DNA of 47,858 nt from Microbacterium sp. LCT-H2 (lineage in GTDB: Bacteria > Actinomycetota > Actinomycetes > Actinomycetales > Microbacteriaceae): the NCBI RefSeq assembly GCF_001866135.1, contig NZ_MODW01000010.1:1-47858 (forward strand), read 5' to 3'. A program made the position numbers and the translations under genes. This document shows positions 1 to 6,771 of this stretch, piece by piece. Under the pieces are notes generated by a model. That model was given only the letters and a program-made list of their open reading frames with translations, ran no database searches and had not been told where the DNA came from. The first letter of the stretch is position 1, and each line of letters starts with the position of its first letter.

Positions 1-112
1 CACCGGATGTCCGAAGAGCCCTCAGTCCACCCGCTCACCGCTCAGCCGCCCCACGCCGATCGCAGCTGCCCCGCTCGGACTGCTCGCGACCAGCGGCCCG
101 TACCGACGCTGA
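1..112. other. window edge without a recognisable gene
   Basis: No supported coding region, repeat or RNA was seen here. A short open frame crosses it but its codon pattern and composition look like noise. The segment lies downstream of the stop of the minus-strand Abi_C gene and could hold its terminator, but no clear hairpin was found. Confidence 0.3.
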
Positions 113-931
113 CTAGGCACCGGACGGTCGCGATCGCCACGGCGCAGCCGGATCAGACAGCGTCTCTAGCGCGATCTCGCACCAGGTGCGGGCACCGTTG
201 AACGCCAGCCGCGCGTGACGAGCGCCCAGCCGAGTACTCCTCGGACGCCCGTGCCCTCCGCCCTCGGCGTTTCGGAGCTCGTCAATTCCCTGCGCGATCG
301 AGGCAAGGCCCCCCAGGATGCGGCGAATGGATGGCGCGCCGTCGACCGATCCGTCGACCCCGCCGGCACCGAGCCCCAGCGACTGTTGAGCACGAGGGAC
401 AAGTGCCGAGAAGTCTTCGCGATCGGTGTAGTCGACGCCGAGCTCCTGCAGGACCGTCTTGGCGGTCGCCTCAATCAACTCCTTCGACGCCGACACCACC
501 CCGGCGGGGTCTCCGTCAATCAGCAATGCGATCCTGTTGAACGCCTCTTCGATCCCCTCGGCACTGCGCAGCGCCGACAGACCCGACAACGGCACAGCCG
601 CCGGCGCGGCCGGGACGATCCGGTGGTCATCGCCGTAACGGTAGCCATCGCGCTGCAGCGCCACTTTCAGCCGCTCCTGCGTTGCCGCGTCCGCGTGATC
701 GGATAGGACGACCTCGTAGACCCTCAGCACGCGGCGGACGTGATCAGCGTCGGACCACCGCACGCCGGCCTCATACGCACGCCAGAGCGAAACCCGCTGG
801 CCTCCGACCTCGTCATAGAACCCGTGGGTGAATCCCTCGCCTTCCCACAGCCGGTCGATGTCGCGGAGCACGATCGACGACGCGAGATCTCGAAACGCTC
901 CGCGCAGTCGTCCGCTGATGGCATCCGGCAT
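113..931 (-). CDS. Abi_C-domain protein (abortive-infection C-terminus)
   Basis: This 272-residue protein is last in a three-gene minus-strand operon. Its C-terminal third (from about residue 155) fits the Abi_C family (PF14355): a conserved helix with ELIEATAKTVLQELG, then the hallmark ELRNAEGGGHGR, where RN-x2-G-x-GHGR is the family signature. The N-terminal half is helical and has no motif I recognise. The family is known from phage-exclusion proteins, so a defence role is plausible but not shown. The ATG at 931 was chosen over an upstream alternative start because the longer form would overlap the preceding GIY-YIG gene with Arg-rich, non-native-looking sequence. The Shine-Dalgarno is weak and the gap to the upstream gene is 29 bp. 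Confidence 0.75.
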   Translation of the reverse strand: MPDAISGRLRGAFRDLASSIVLRDIDRLWEGEGFTHGFYDEVGGQRVSLWRAYEAGVRWSDADHVRRVLRVYEVVLSDHADAATQERLKVALQRDGYRYGDDHRIVPAAPAAVPLSGLSALRSAEGIEEAFNRIALLIDGDPAGVVSASKELIEATAKTVLQELGVDYTDREDFSALVPRAQQSLGLGAGGVDGSVDGAPSIRRILGGLASIAQGIDELRNAEGGGHGRPRSTRLGARHARLAFNGARTWCEIALETLSDPAAPWRSRPSGA

Positions 932-960
932 AGCCGCAGAGTACCGGGGGGCAGCGCCGC

Positions 961-1440
961 TCAGCGGCGTCTGTTCGCGAACGGCCACCCTCCAAACTGC
1001 TCGGCGAACGCGGCCCGGTAGGCGATCTCGACATCCTCCGCGACCTGCCCGGGCGTCTCCGCCCACGCCACCAGCAGGTCGCCGTAATCGGCCAGCTGCC
1101 AGATCGATCGGCCGCCCTTGTGGCTGGAACCGCGGCGGGCGTACTGCCGCAGTCTCGTGCGCAGTCCGCCGCTCTTCGCGTCGGCCTTGCCGATGTACAC
1201 GACCGGCGTGCCTGTGATCCAGCGCCCCTGCAGGTCGTCGACGGCGTACACCGACCCGGCGCGAGCGACGGAGACCTCGAGGATCGCCGGCGGCGTCGAC
1301 GCAGCGCGCAGCACGACATAGATCCCAGGCCGCGGAGGGATGTCAGCGGTCGGGATCTCGGCGAAGGTCACGAACCCGGCGAAGCCGGCAGCTTCCAGCC
1401 CCTCGCGCGTCCAAGCGGCCGGCAGCGCGAGCGAGCTCAC
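961..1440 (-). CDS. GIY-YIG-like nuclease domain protein
   Basis: This 159-residue protein carries a recognisable GIY-YIG core. PGIYVVLRA at about residues 38-46 supplies the GIY strand, and VVYIGKA at about 79-85 supplies the YIG strand. These are followed by GGLRTRLRQYARRG with the conserved Arg on the helix. GIY-YIG enzymes make metal-dependent cuts in DNA; the substrate here is unknown. It starts with GTG at 1440, which overlaps the stop of the upstream PD-(D/E)XK-like gene (GTGA), so the two are translationally coupled. The Abi_C gene follows. A nuclease pair plus an Abi_C protein suggests a defence operon, which is inference. Confidence 0.75.
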   Translation of the reverse strand: MSSLALPAAWTREGLEAAGFAGFVTFAEIPTADIPPRPGIYVVLRAASTPPAILEVSVARAGSVYAVDDLQGRWITGTPVVYIGKADAKSGGLRTRLRQYARRGSSHKGGRSIWQLADYGDLLVAWAETPGQVAEDVEIAYRAAFAEQFGGWPFANRRR

Positions 1441-1937
1441 GCGAGATCCTGATCGGCCGCCGGCGCCGGCGTGGCCGCCGGCACTCCAAACAGAGCAGCC
1501 GTGCGGCGCTCGAGCAGGTGGTGCTCGACGTCGCCGGCGTGCAGCGGCGCCTGGCCGACGCCTCGCGCCGGCCGCTGCTGCATGTACCAGTACAGCTGCC
1601 GGTTGCCTTTCGCGTTGTGCTGCTGCGCGAGCTCACGCGCCTCGTCTCGAGTGAACAGCCACACCTGATCGGTGGACAGCAGCGCCAGCGCGAGGATCTC
1701 CGCGCGCAGATCATCCGGGAAGTAGAACCCGACCGACAGCGCCCCCTTACCGCCCGAGGGAGAGGGGGCCGTCTGGGTCTTGACCTGAACGGTGACAGCC
1801 TCGGCGCGCAGCGGGGAGTAGACCACCAGGTCGATGCCCGAGTCCGTCGTCATCCTCGCCGAGTCGATGCCGAGCTTGAGGAGCCGGTACTGCACGAGCA
1901 GCTCGCCCGCTGCGCCGATGTGCTGGGTCGTGATCAC
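1437..1937 (-). CDS. PD-(D/E)XK-like endonuclease domain protein
   Basis: This 166-residue protein is first in the minus-strand trio. The N-terminus reads GAAGELLVQYRLLKLGID, then SGIDLVVYS and, about 13 residues later, VTVQVKTQ. The Glu of GAAGE, the Asp of GIDLV and the Q-x-K of VQVKT match the active-site spacing of the DUF4365/PDDEXK_5 group of PD-(D/E)XK nucleases. The C-terminal 40 residues are low in recognisable structure. GTG at 1937 is the likely start. The gene lies divergent to the DUF3846 gene, so the 110-bp gap must hold two back-to-back promoters; only the plus-strand one is clear. Alternatives are a Holliday-junction resolvase-like or restriction-type nuclease. Confidence 0.72.
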   Translation of the reverse strand: MITTQHIGAAGELLVQYRLLKLGIDSARMTTDSGIDLVVYSPLRAEAVTVQVKTQTAPSPSGGKGALSVGFYFPDDLRAEILALALLSTDQVWLFTRDEARELAQQHNAKGNRQLYWYMQQRPARGVGQAPLHAGDVEHHLLERRTAALFGVPAATPAPAADQDLA

Positions 1938-1985
1938 CGCGGCATCGTCTCACGCCGTCGATCGCCTACCGCCGCGAGCAGACCC

Positions 1986-2036
1986 TTGCCGATGTCGGCC
2001 CCGGCTGTTAGTGTTATGTATGTCAGATACACAACA
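1986..2036 (+). promoter_or_regulatory. family 1 promoter/operator, copy 1
   Basis: TTGCCG (1986-1991), 17 bp, TAGTGT (2009-2014), then a palindrome with arms TTATGTAT (2014-2021) and ATACACAA (2027-2034) around the spacer GTCAG. The right half starts at the predicted transcription start, 6 nt after the -10 box, where an ATG sits (2020-2022). The same architecture occurs at 2896, 6561 and, in weaker form, 46205. Confidence 0.75.
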
Positions 2037-2055
2037 TCCATGGAGGATGCGATGA
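2020..2055 (+). CDS. predicted leaderless leader peptide MSDTQHPWRMR
   Basis: An 11-codon ORF begins with the ATG at the predicted transcription start of the family 1 promoter. Its stop overlaps the start of the DUF3846 gene as ATGA (2052-2055). Leaderless translation is common in actinobacteria. The coupling suggests that ribosomes reading this ORF could feed or regulate the downstream start. The peptide could also be a by-product of the operator sequence, because its first five codons are the operator's right half. Confidence 0.45.
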   Translation: MSDTQHPWRMR

Positions 2056-2471
2056 CCATCACGGCCTGGATCGCCACCCACAGCGACGGCACGACCTGCA
2101 CGGTCGCCACCACCACGGCGGACTGCCCGCACAACCACGCCTACACGGCGCCCACCGAAGCGCCGGGCGTCAAGGGGCTGCTGATCACGACGGCCGGCGA
2201 GCTCGCGATCGCGGCGTTCGCCGAGCTCGAGGACTACCAGCGCGCAGTGGGCGGCTACATCGAGACGGTCAGCCTCGACGACCGTCACGACCTCATCGCC
2301 AACGAGGAGGGGCTGATCCAGCGCCTCCCGGTGAACCTCATCGCCAGCGCGATCGCGAAGCGCCCGCTCGTCGGCGACGTCGTGATCGTCGGGTTCGATG
2401 ACGCCTCGGGCGACCTCGTCGACATCGACGACACGGTCGTCGACAGCATCCGCCGCACGCTCAGCGCGTGA
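2052..2471 (+). CDS. DUF3846-domain protein
   Basis: This 139-residue protein has, in its C-terminal two-thirds, the DUF3846 pattern: GGYIETVSLDD, then IANEEGLIQRLPVNLIASAIA and GDVVIVGFD. The family is common on conjugative elements and phages of Gram-positive bacteria; its biochemical role is not established. The N-terminal 60 residues (two Cys, Thr-rich) are unassigned. ATG at 2052 is chosen because of the GGAGGA Shine-Dalgarno 8 nt upstream. It follows the family 1 promoter and is coupled to an 11-residue leaderless ORF. The next gene starts on the last base of its stop (TGATG). Confidence 0.75.
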   Translation: MTITAWIATHSDGTTCTVATTTADCPHNHAYTAPTEAPGVKGLLITTAGELAIAAFAELEDYQRAVGGYIETVSLDDRHDLIANEEGLIQRLPVNLIASAIAKRPLVGDVVIVGFDDASGDLVDIDDTVVDSIRRTLSA

Positions 2472-2899
2472 TGCCCCAGCCGGCCTCGCCGACGTCCACC
2501 CCCGGCCACGTCGGGGTGATCTATCAGGCCACCAACGCCGTCAGCCTCGGCCGCTCCACCGCCCGCACGATCAACTACGTTCCCTCCGCCGGGCTCGTCC
2601 TCCCCGAACGCACCCTCTCGAAGATCCGTACCGGCGAGCAGGGCTGCGAAGCCGCAGAGCGCCACCTGGTGACCCTCGGCGCGCGAGCCCGCCGAGCACA
2701 CGAGGACGCCCGCAGCTGGCTGCGCACAGCGCTCGAGGAGATCGGGACGCAGAAGATCCGCCACCCCGGCAACCACCGCTACGCCTGGGCGCTGGGCACC
2801 GCTCGCCAGCGGCGCCAGCAGCTGATCGCGATCGAGCAGACGCCCTACCCCAAAGCCGCGCGAGATCTCCTCCTGCAGAGCCTTCCGATCGGGGCTTGA
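2471..2899 (+). CDS. hypothetical protein in DUF3846 operon
   Basis: This 142-residue basic protein is not recognised. It contains VIYQATNAVSLGRSTART near the N-terminus and a long Arg- and Ala-rich helical stretch from about residue 55 to 120, including HPGNHRYAWALG. No transmembrane segment or signal peptide is visible. Start and preceding stop overlap by one base (TGATG), so it is translationally coupled to the DUF3846 gene and probably works with it. A family 1 promoter begins within its last codons (TTGACG at 2896). Confidence 0.65.
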   Translation: MPQPASPTSTPGHVGVIYQATNAVSLGRSTARTINYVPSAGLVLPERTLSKIRTGEQGCEAAERHLVTLGARARRAHEDARSWLRTALEEIGTQKIRHPGNHRYAWALGTARQRRQQLIAIEQTPYPKAARDLLLQSLPIGA

Positions 2900-2946
2900 C
2901 GCCGCCCGCGCACCTGGCTAGTGTTGTGCATGTCAGATACACAACA
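2896..2946 (+). promoter_or_regulatory. family 1 promoter/operator, copy 2
   Basis: TTGACG (2896-2901), 17 bp, TAGTGT (2919-2924), then the palindrome TTGTGCAT / GTCAG / ATACACAA (2924-2944). An ATG sits at the predicted +1 (2930). The -35 overlaps the end of the preceding gene, so this promoter drives the HNH nuclease region. A family 2 promoter lies about 110 bp further on. Confidence 0.75.
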
Positions 2947-2995
2947 TAGGTCGTCGGGGAGATCTCGTCGACGCGGCGAGCACTCCCCCGAGTGA
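2930..2995 (+). CDS. predicted leaderless 21-residue ORF starting MSDTQ
   Basis: A 21-codon ORF starts at the predicted +1 of the family 1 promoter and ends before the HNH gene. The peptide is basic (several Arg) after MSDTQH. The related copies at 2020 and 6595 start with the same five residues. It may be a regulatory leader or an accident of the operator; no Shine-Dalgarno precedes it. Confidence 0.35.
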   Translation: MSDTQHRSSGRSRRRGEHSPE

Positions 2996-3051
2996 CACGC
3001 GACCGCGAGCCGGCCGGCACTGGCCCCGGCTCGTGGCCGCTCCACCTCGCC

Positions 3052-3083
3052 GTCCGCGAACGGCCGGCAGACCGGCCTATATG
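3052..3083 (+). promoter_or_regulatory. family 2 promoter, copy a
   Basis: GTCCGCGAA (3052-3060), 13 bp, GGCCTATATG (3074-3083). TATATG is a good -10. The upstream box is unlike the usual TTGACA and is identical in four copies in this window, with identical 13-bp spacing. It lies about 26 bp before the HNH nuclease start. Confidence 0.75.
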
Positions 3084-3108
3084 CAGTGAGACCCCGGGAG
3101 GTCACCGA

Positions 3109-3777
3109 ATGAAGCTCACCCGCACCGCAGGCGCAGCAGCCAGCGTCATCGCCGTCGCAGCAGCCGCCGCGCTGCTGCTGCCCACCCTCGGCGCCGACGC
3201 CGGCGCATCCCCCGTCCCGATCCCCTCCGCCACGTCGACGAGCTCGCAGCCGTCGCCGGATGCCACCGCAGCGACGGACTACTCCCGTGACCACTTCGGC
3301 CCCCGCTGGGCCGACGTCGACCGCAACGGCTGCGACACCCGCAACGACATCCTCGGCCGCGATCTCGTCGACGTCGTCTACAAGCCGGGCACCCACAACT
3401 GCGTCGTGCTCAGCGGCATCCTGCACGACCCGCTCACCGGCGAGACGGTCACCTTCACCCGAATCAGCGAGGGCTACCAGCCGGTGCAGATCGACCACAT
3501 CATTCCCCTCGCTGTCGCCTGGTCATCGGGGGCCGACTCATGGACCGCCGAGCGGCGCAAGCAGTTCGCCAACGACCCCGCCAACTTGCAGGCCACCACG
3601 GCCAACCAGAGCAAAGGCGACAGCACCCCAAGCCAGTGGATGCCCGCCAGCGACGACGCCGCCTGCACCTACGCCACCCGTTACCTCGAGGTCGCTGCTG
3701 ACTACGCCCTCGAGATCTCTGCAGCCGACCGCAGCGCCCTGGATCTCGCACTCACCCGCTGCCCGAGCTCCCGATAA
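3109..3777 (+). CDS. secreted HNH nuclease (DUF1524/GmrSD C-terminal type)
   Basis: This 222-residue protein starts with a signal peptide: MKLTRTAGA, then a hydrophobic Ala/Leu/Val run to about residue 30, with a likely cleavage region near ADAGA. After a Ser/Pro linker the mature part has NGCDTRNDIL, VQIDHIIPLAVAW and NDPANLQATTANQSKGD. The D-H-I-I-P and N-L-Q-x5-N-x2-K elements are those of the DUF1524 HNH family. It is expected to act outside the cytoplasm, for example in extracellular DNA degradation or in the wall zone; the target is unknown. GGGAGGT precedes the ATG. It sits behind both a family 1 and a family 2 promoter, linking it to transfer gene control. Confidence 0.85.
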   Translation: MKLTRTAGAAASVIAVAAAAALLLPTLGADAGASPVPIPSATSTSSQPSPDATAATDYSRDHFGPRWADVDRNGCDTRNDILGRDLVDVVYKPGTHNCVVLSGILHDPLTGETVTFTRISEGYQPVQIDHIIPLAVAWSSGADSWTAERRKQFANDPANLQATTANQSKGDSTPSQWMPASDDAACTYATRYLEVAADYALEISAADRSALDLALTRCPSSR

Positions 3778-3798
3778 CCCGCCCCAAGAGAGACCGTC

Positions 3799-4212
3799 AT
3801 GAGCTTCATCCTCCGCCGCATCCGCATCACCGACGAGACCGGCACCAACTACACCGACCTCTTCGCCGACCTCGACCTGGACAGCTTCGAGCTGCTCCCC
3901 GGCGGCGCCGGCCCCCGGGGCGTCGACGCCATGGTCCCCAACGCACCGCACTCACGACGCGCCAACGCAGACGGGCCGCTCGGCGCGGTCATCGTCCGAT
4001 GGATTCAGTCGCGCACCGACACCCCGGCAGACCGCTACGCCTGGCAGTACCTCGACGCCGCAGACATCCACACCATCGCCTTTCTCGACGACACCAGCGA
4101 CGAGCTCGAGTTCATCAACATCTTCGGCCACGTCGAGAACGGCCGCCGCGGCTACCGGCTCCGCGCCATCGCCGACGCCCTCGGCCTGCTCATCGAGCAC
4201 GACCTGCACTGA
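3799..4212 (+). CDS. hypothetical protein
   Basis: This 137-residue acidic protein is not recognised. It opens with FILRRIRITDETGTNYTDLFADLDLDSFELLPGG split by short loops, suggesting a beta-rich N-terminal fold, and ends with a helix (RAIADALGLLIEHDLH). No membrane segment or catalytic motif is visible. It follows the secreted HNH gene by 21 bp and precedes the Cys-cluster protein by 13 bp, so the three are likely co-transcribed from the promoters at 2896-3083. Confidence 0.65.
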   Translation: MSFILRRIRITDETGTNYTDLFADLDLDSFELLPGGAGPRGVDAMVPNAPHSRRANADGPLGAVIVRWIQSRTDTPADRYAWQYLDAADIHTIAFLDDTSDELEFINIFGHVENGRRGYRLRAIADALGLLIEHDLH

Positions 4213-4225
4213 GAGGACACCACCG

Positions 4226-5461
4226 ATGTCGACCCTCGATCTCCTCACCGACACCTTCCCCCACGGAACCCCGGACGGCTACCGCCTCGGCTGCCGCACC
4301 ATCGCATGCCCCGCTGCCCTCCCCTGCCGGGACGTACACACTCGCTACTGCGGGGACTTCGCCTTCGCCAAGCTCATCGACGCCGGCGTGCCCCTGCCCG
4401 AGATCCTCGAGCGGGACGCAGCCGCGAAAGAAGGCATCCGCCAGCGCGACAAGATCGCCGCCCGCGAGGAGCGACGCGCAGCTGCGCACCCGAAGGTCGC
4501 ACGGCCACGATCGCGTGCGGCAGTCAAGGCCTCACCGCAGGCCGCCACGCCTACGGGCCAGCGCCGCACTCCGCCAGCGCCGCCGCAGCGCCCCCACCCC
4601 GGGTACAAGTGGCTCGCTCAGGCCACCGAGGCGATCGCCCAGCTGCCGACGGACCTGCAGCCCCGGCGCCGCGACGATCTCGCCCAGTACCGCAGCGAGC
4701 TCGATCGGCACGTCGCCGAGCTCGAGCAGTGGCGGCAGCGACGCGCGATCGCTCGCGAGCAGCTGACCGCAGCCGCGGCGGCACTCAAGACCGCCACCAT
4801 CGCATCCCGCGCCGGCCTGTCCGTCAATGGCGCGATCGAGAACGCATTGAACACCGCGACCGATCAGCACCGGGCGGCCACCGAGGCCCTGGCGAGCATC
4901 GACCAGGAGCGCCCGGCAGCGCCCACCAAGCCGCGCGCTCCGCGTCCCCGTCGTGCCCCGCGCCAGCTACAGCCTCACGGAACCAATGCCTGCCGTGCAC
5001 GCGGCTGCGATCGCCCGGAGTGCATCGAGGCCGGCCGCGAGTATCACCGACTCTGGATGCGTCGACGTCGAGCCGAAGGCATCCCGCTCGAGCACCACGG
5101 CACCGCCTACGGATACCAGCTGGGGTGCAAGGATCGCGAGACATGCCCGGCAGAGATCTCCTGCGCAGACGCCTCCCTGGCCGAGGAGCGACGCCGACGC
5201 CGTGAAGCCGGCATCACCGAGCAGGCACCTCGCGTCCCCGCTGAGCCCGTCCGTGAGCACGTCCGCCAGCTGATGGCCTGCGGCATGACCGTCCTGGGCA
5301 TCGCGGAGAAAGCGAACGTGTCCAAGACCGGTGTGAAGATCCTCCTCTACGGCCGCTCCGGCGCACGCAAGGGCGAGCTCCCGCGGGAGATCGAAGAGGC
5401 CAAGGCGCAACGCATCCTCGCACTGCAACCCGCCGACACCGCCCTGGCGATCTCCGCCTGA
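4226..5461 (+). CDS. Cys-cluster and HTH protein
   Basis: This 411-residue basic protein has three Cys-bearing blocks, each opening HGT: HGTPDGYRLGCRTIACPA at about residues 13-30, HGTNACRARGCDRPEC at about 251-266, and HGTAYGYQLGCKDRETCPA at about 291-309. Related HGT-x-GY-x-x-GC modules occur in many actinophage and plasmid proteins. The middle (about 130-235) is a predicted coiled coil. The C-terminus has a helix-turn-helix-like segment, VREHVRQLMACGMTVLGIAEKANVSKTGV split around residues 340-368. It is probably a zinc-dependent DNA- or RNA-binding protein, which is inference. The candidate small RNA promoter begins about 20 bp after its stop. Confidence 0.7.
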   Translation: MSTLDLLTDTFPHGTPDGYRLGCRTIACPAALPCRDVHTRYCGDFAFAKLIDAGVPLPEILERDAAAKEGIRQRDKIAAREERRAAAHPKVARPRSRAAVKASPQAATPTGQRRTPPAPPQRPHPGYKWLAQATEAIAQLPTDLQPRRRDDLAQYRSELDRHVAELEQWRQRRAIAREQLTAAAAALKTATIASRAGLSVNGAIENALNTATDQHRAATEALASIDQERPAAPTKPRAPRPRRAPRQLQPHGTNACRARGCDRPECIEAGREYHRLWMRRRRAEGIPLEHHGTAYGYQLGCKDRETCPAEISCADASLAEERRRRREAGITEQAPRVPAEPVREHVRQLMACGMTVLGIAEKANVSKTGVKILLYGRSGARKGELPREIEEAKAQRILALQPADTALAISA

Positions 5462-5481
5462 TCCCCTCGGCACCCACCCGG

Positions 5482-5602
5482 TAATATCGAGGCCTGGGCA
5501 CCCGTCCGTAGAGCATCCTCTGTTCGCAGTGGTGCCGCCCTCCCAGTTGTGTATCTGACAATCCGCATCTGAGTTGGCTCCGGACGGGTGCCCTTTCTCT
5601 TT
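5482..5602 (+). ncRNA. candidate small RNA with closing helix and 16-nt antisense stretch
   Basis: TAATAT (5482-5487) is a good -10 box. About 9 nt later GGGCACCCGTCCG (5496-5508) begins, with its perfect complement CGGACGGGTGCCC at 5581-5593, followed by TTTCTCTTT. This is the layout of a compact RNA whose 5' and 3' ends pair and then terminate. The 72-nt interior has a small hairpin (AGAG/CTCT at 5511-5522). It also has AGTTGTGTATCTGACA (5545-5560), the exact reverse complement of the predicted 5' end of the 6632 transcript (6596-6611) and, over 15 nt, of the 2.0 and 2.9 kb transcripts. No ORF fits. No clear -35 was found. Alternatives are a degenerate operator copy inside a long-loop terminator. 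Confidence 0.5.
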
Positions 5603-5618
5603 GCCTGCGCGCAGGTGA

Positions 5619-6530
5619 CTAGCTCGCGAACCAGCGGGTCGGAGCATCGGCCGCCCACCGCTTGAGCGAGTCGTCCGGGAACCCGGAGTATCCGAGGATC
5701 ATCTGCGCCGACTTGTAGGCGGTGAGGCACCCCAGCTTCACCTGGAAGTTGACGACTCGGGGGATCGCCGGAAAGGTCGTCGACGTGACGCCGTCCACGA
5801 CGGCAACAGAGGACTGGAACGCGAGCGAGATCACCGATGGGTGCGAGTTGTCGGAGAAGATGTCGTACAGCGCTGCACCGTTGCTCAGGTGCTCGAGGAA
5901 GAGGCTCACCGACTGCCCCAGCGGCAGCATCTTCTCGTCGCCGATCCTCCACTGGTCGATCTTCTCTGGCTTGTCGAGCGGCGTGTCGACGTCGTCGAAC
6001 AACAACCTGATGCGCGCGAGGAGCTCGTCGCGCTTCTCCTTGAACTGCTTCGCTCGAGGCCTGTTCCACTTGCCCGCCGTGAACCGCTGCCGCTGAATCG
6101 CGGCCAGGTGCTCGAGCATGCCGCGCGCGACGCGCAGACGACCGACATCATCACCGGGGAAGGGCTCGAGTAACCAGGCGACCCGGCCGGCGTGCTCGAT
6201 CTCGGACCGGACGAGTGGCCACAAACCGAGCGGGATCATCGGTTCGCCGCGCAGCAGTGTCACCACCGACTGCAGCTGCAGCACGATCGCGTTGACCATC
6301 TGACCGGCCATCTGGCCGTGTGCGTACTCGAGGTTGTCCGGGAGATTCTGCGAGAACGCCGCGCGGATGGATTGGGCGTCGAGGTCTGACGCGGAGGCTG
6401 CAGCCGCGCCCTGCCGTGACCGGGATGAATCCTCGTGCCACGCAGCGACGAGCGCCTCGCAGACATCAGCGAGCTCCGCCGGGCTCAAGTCGCCCTCGTC
6501 GCCTGCCGTGGCCCGATCGAACGTGGTCAT
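5619..6530 (-). CDS. hypothetical protein
   Basis: This 303-residue protein is not recognised. It is helical, with WLVRSEIEHAGRVAWLLEP-like and RGMLEHLAAIQRQRF stretches in the middle and SDNSHPSVISLAFQ near residue 235, followed by a hydrophobic patch around VNFQVKLGCLTAY. The SEIEHAGR and HPS elements recall helical HEPN-like or DUF5677-like proteins, but I cannot assign a family. ATG at 6530 has GAGGC just upstream; an ATG at 6539 is possible. It is convergent with the candidate small RNA and divergent from the 6632 gene. Confidence 0.6.
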   Translation of the reverse strand: MTTFDRATAGDEGDLSPAELADVCEALVAAWHEDSSRSRQGAAAASASDLDAQSIRAAFSQNLPDNLEYAHGQMAGQMVNAIVLQLQSVVTLLRGEPMIPLGLWPLVRSEIEHAGRVAWLLEPFPGDDVGRLRVARGMLEHLAAIQRQRFTAGKWNRPRAKQFKEKRDELLARIRLLFDDVDTPLDKPEKIDQWRIGDEKMLPLGQSVSLFLEHLSNGAALYDIFSDNSHPSVISLAFQSSVAVVDGVTSTTFPAIPRVVNFQVKLGCLTAYKSAQMILGYSGFPDDSLKRWAADAPTRWFAS

Positions 6531-6560
6531 ACGCCTCATTGTCTCGAACCCCGAGCGCTC

Positions 6561-6610
6561 TTGACGGCTGACGCACGCCGCGTTACTGTTGTGCATGTCA
6601 GATACACAAC
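6561..6610 (+). promoter_or_regulatory. family 1 promoter/operator, copy 3
   Basis: TTGACG (6561-6566), 17 bp, TACTGT (6584-6589), then the palindrome TTGTGCAT (6589-6596), GTCAG, ATACACAA (6602-6609). The two arms are 7 of 8 matched and flank a 5-bp centre. The ATG at 6595-6597 lies at the predicted +1. This copy has the longest match (16 nt) to the candidate small RNA. Confidence 0.78.
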
Positions 6611-6771
6611 TCAGAGTTGGAGGTAGTTGCCATGCGCGCGCTCCCCGTCCCCCAGGACGTCGTCGACCTGTTGGTCACCGCGATCCTGATCAGCAGCACC
6701 GACATCACCCAGTCGCCCGCACGGGTGCCCATCGTCACCCCCGGCCGCTCCCCTGCCGCCGTCCTCGCTGA
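6595..6771 (+). CDS. predicted leaderless ORF starting MSDTQL, overlapping next gene
   Basis: A 58-codon frame starts at the predicted +1 ATG and overlaps the first 140 bp of the Shine-Dalgarno-led gene at 6632 in another frame. The overlapping part is Arg- and Pro-rich, as GC-rich shadow frames often are, so a full-length product is doubtful. If ribosomes do start here they would run across the downstream start and could repress it. Confidence 0.2.
   Translation: MSDTQLRVGGSCHARAPRPPGRRRPVGHRDPDQQHRHHPVARTGAHRHPRPLPCRRPR

Noticed and set aside
5214..5561. Minus-strand frame starting TTG and reading MSDTQLGG
   Set aside because: The matching promoter half is missing (no TANTGT or TTGACG at the right distance) and the frame runs antisense through the Cys-cluster gene with poor coding character.
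5482..5602. Candidate RNA considered as a retron msr-msd or an SRP/6S-type RNA
   Set aside because: No reverse transcriptase gene is nearby, the retron branching G context is not evident, and the conserved SRP apical loop or 6S bubble was not seen.
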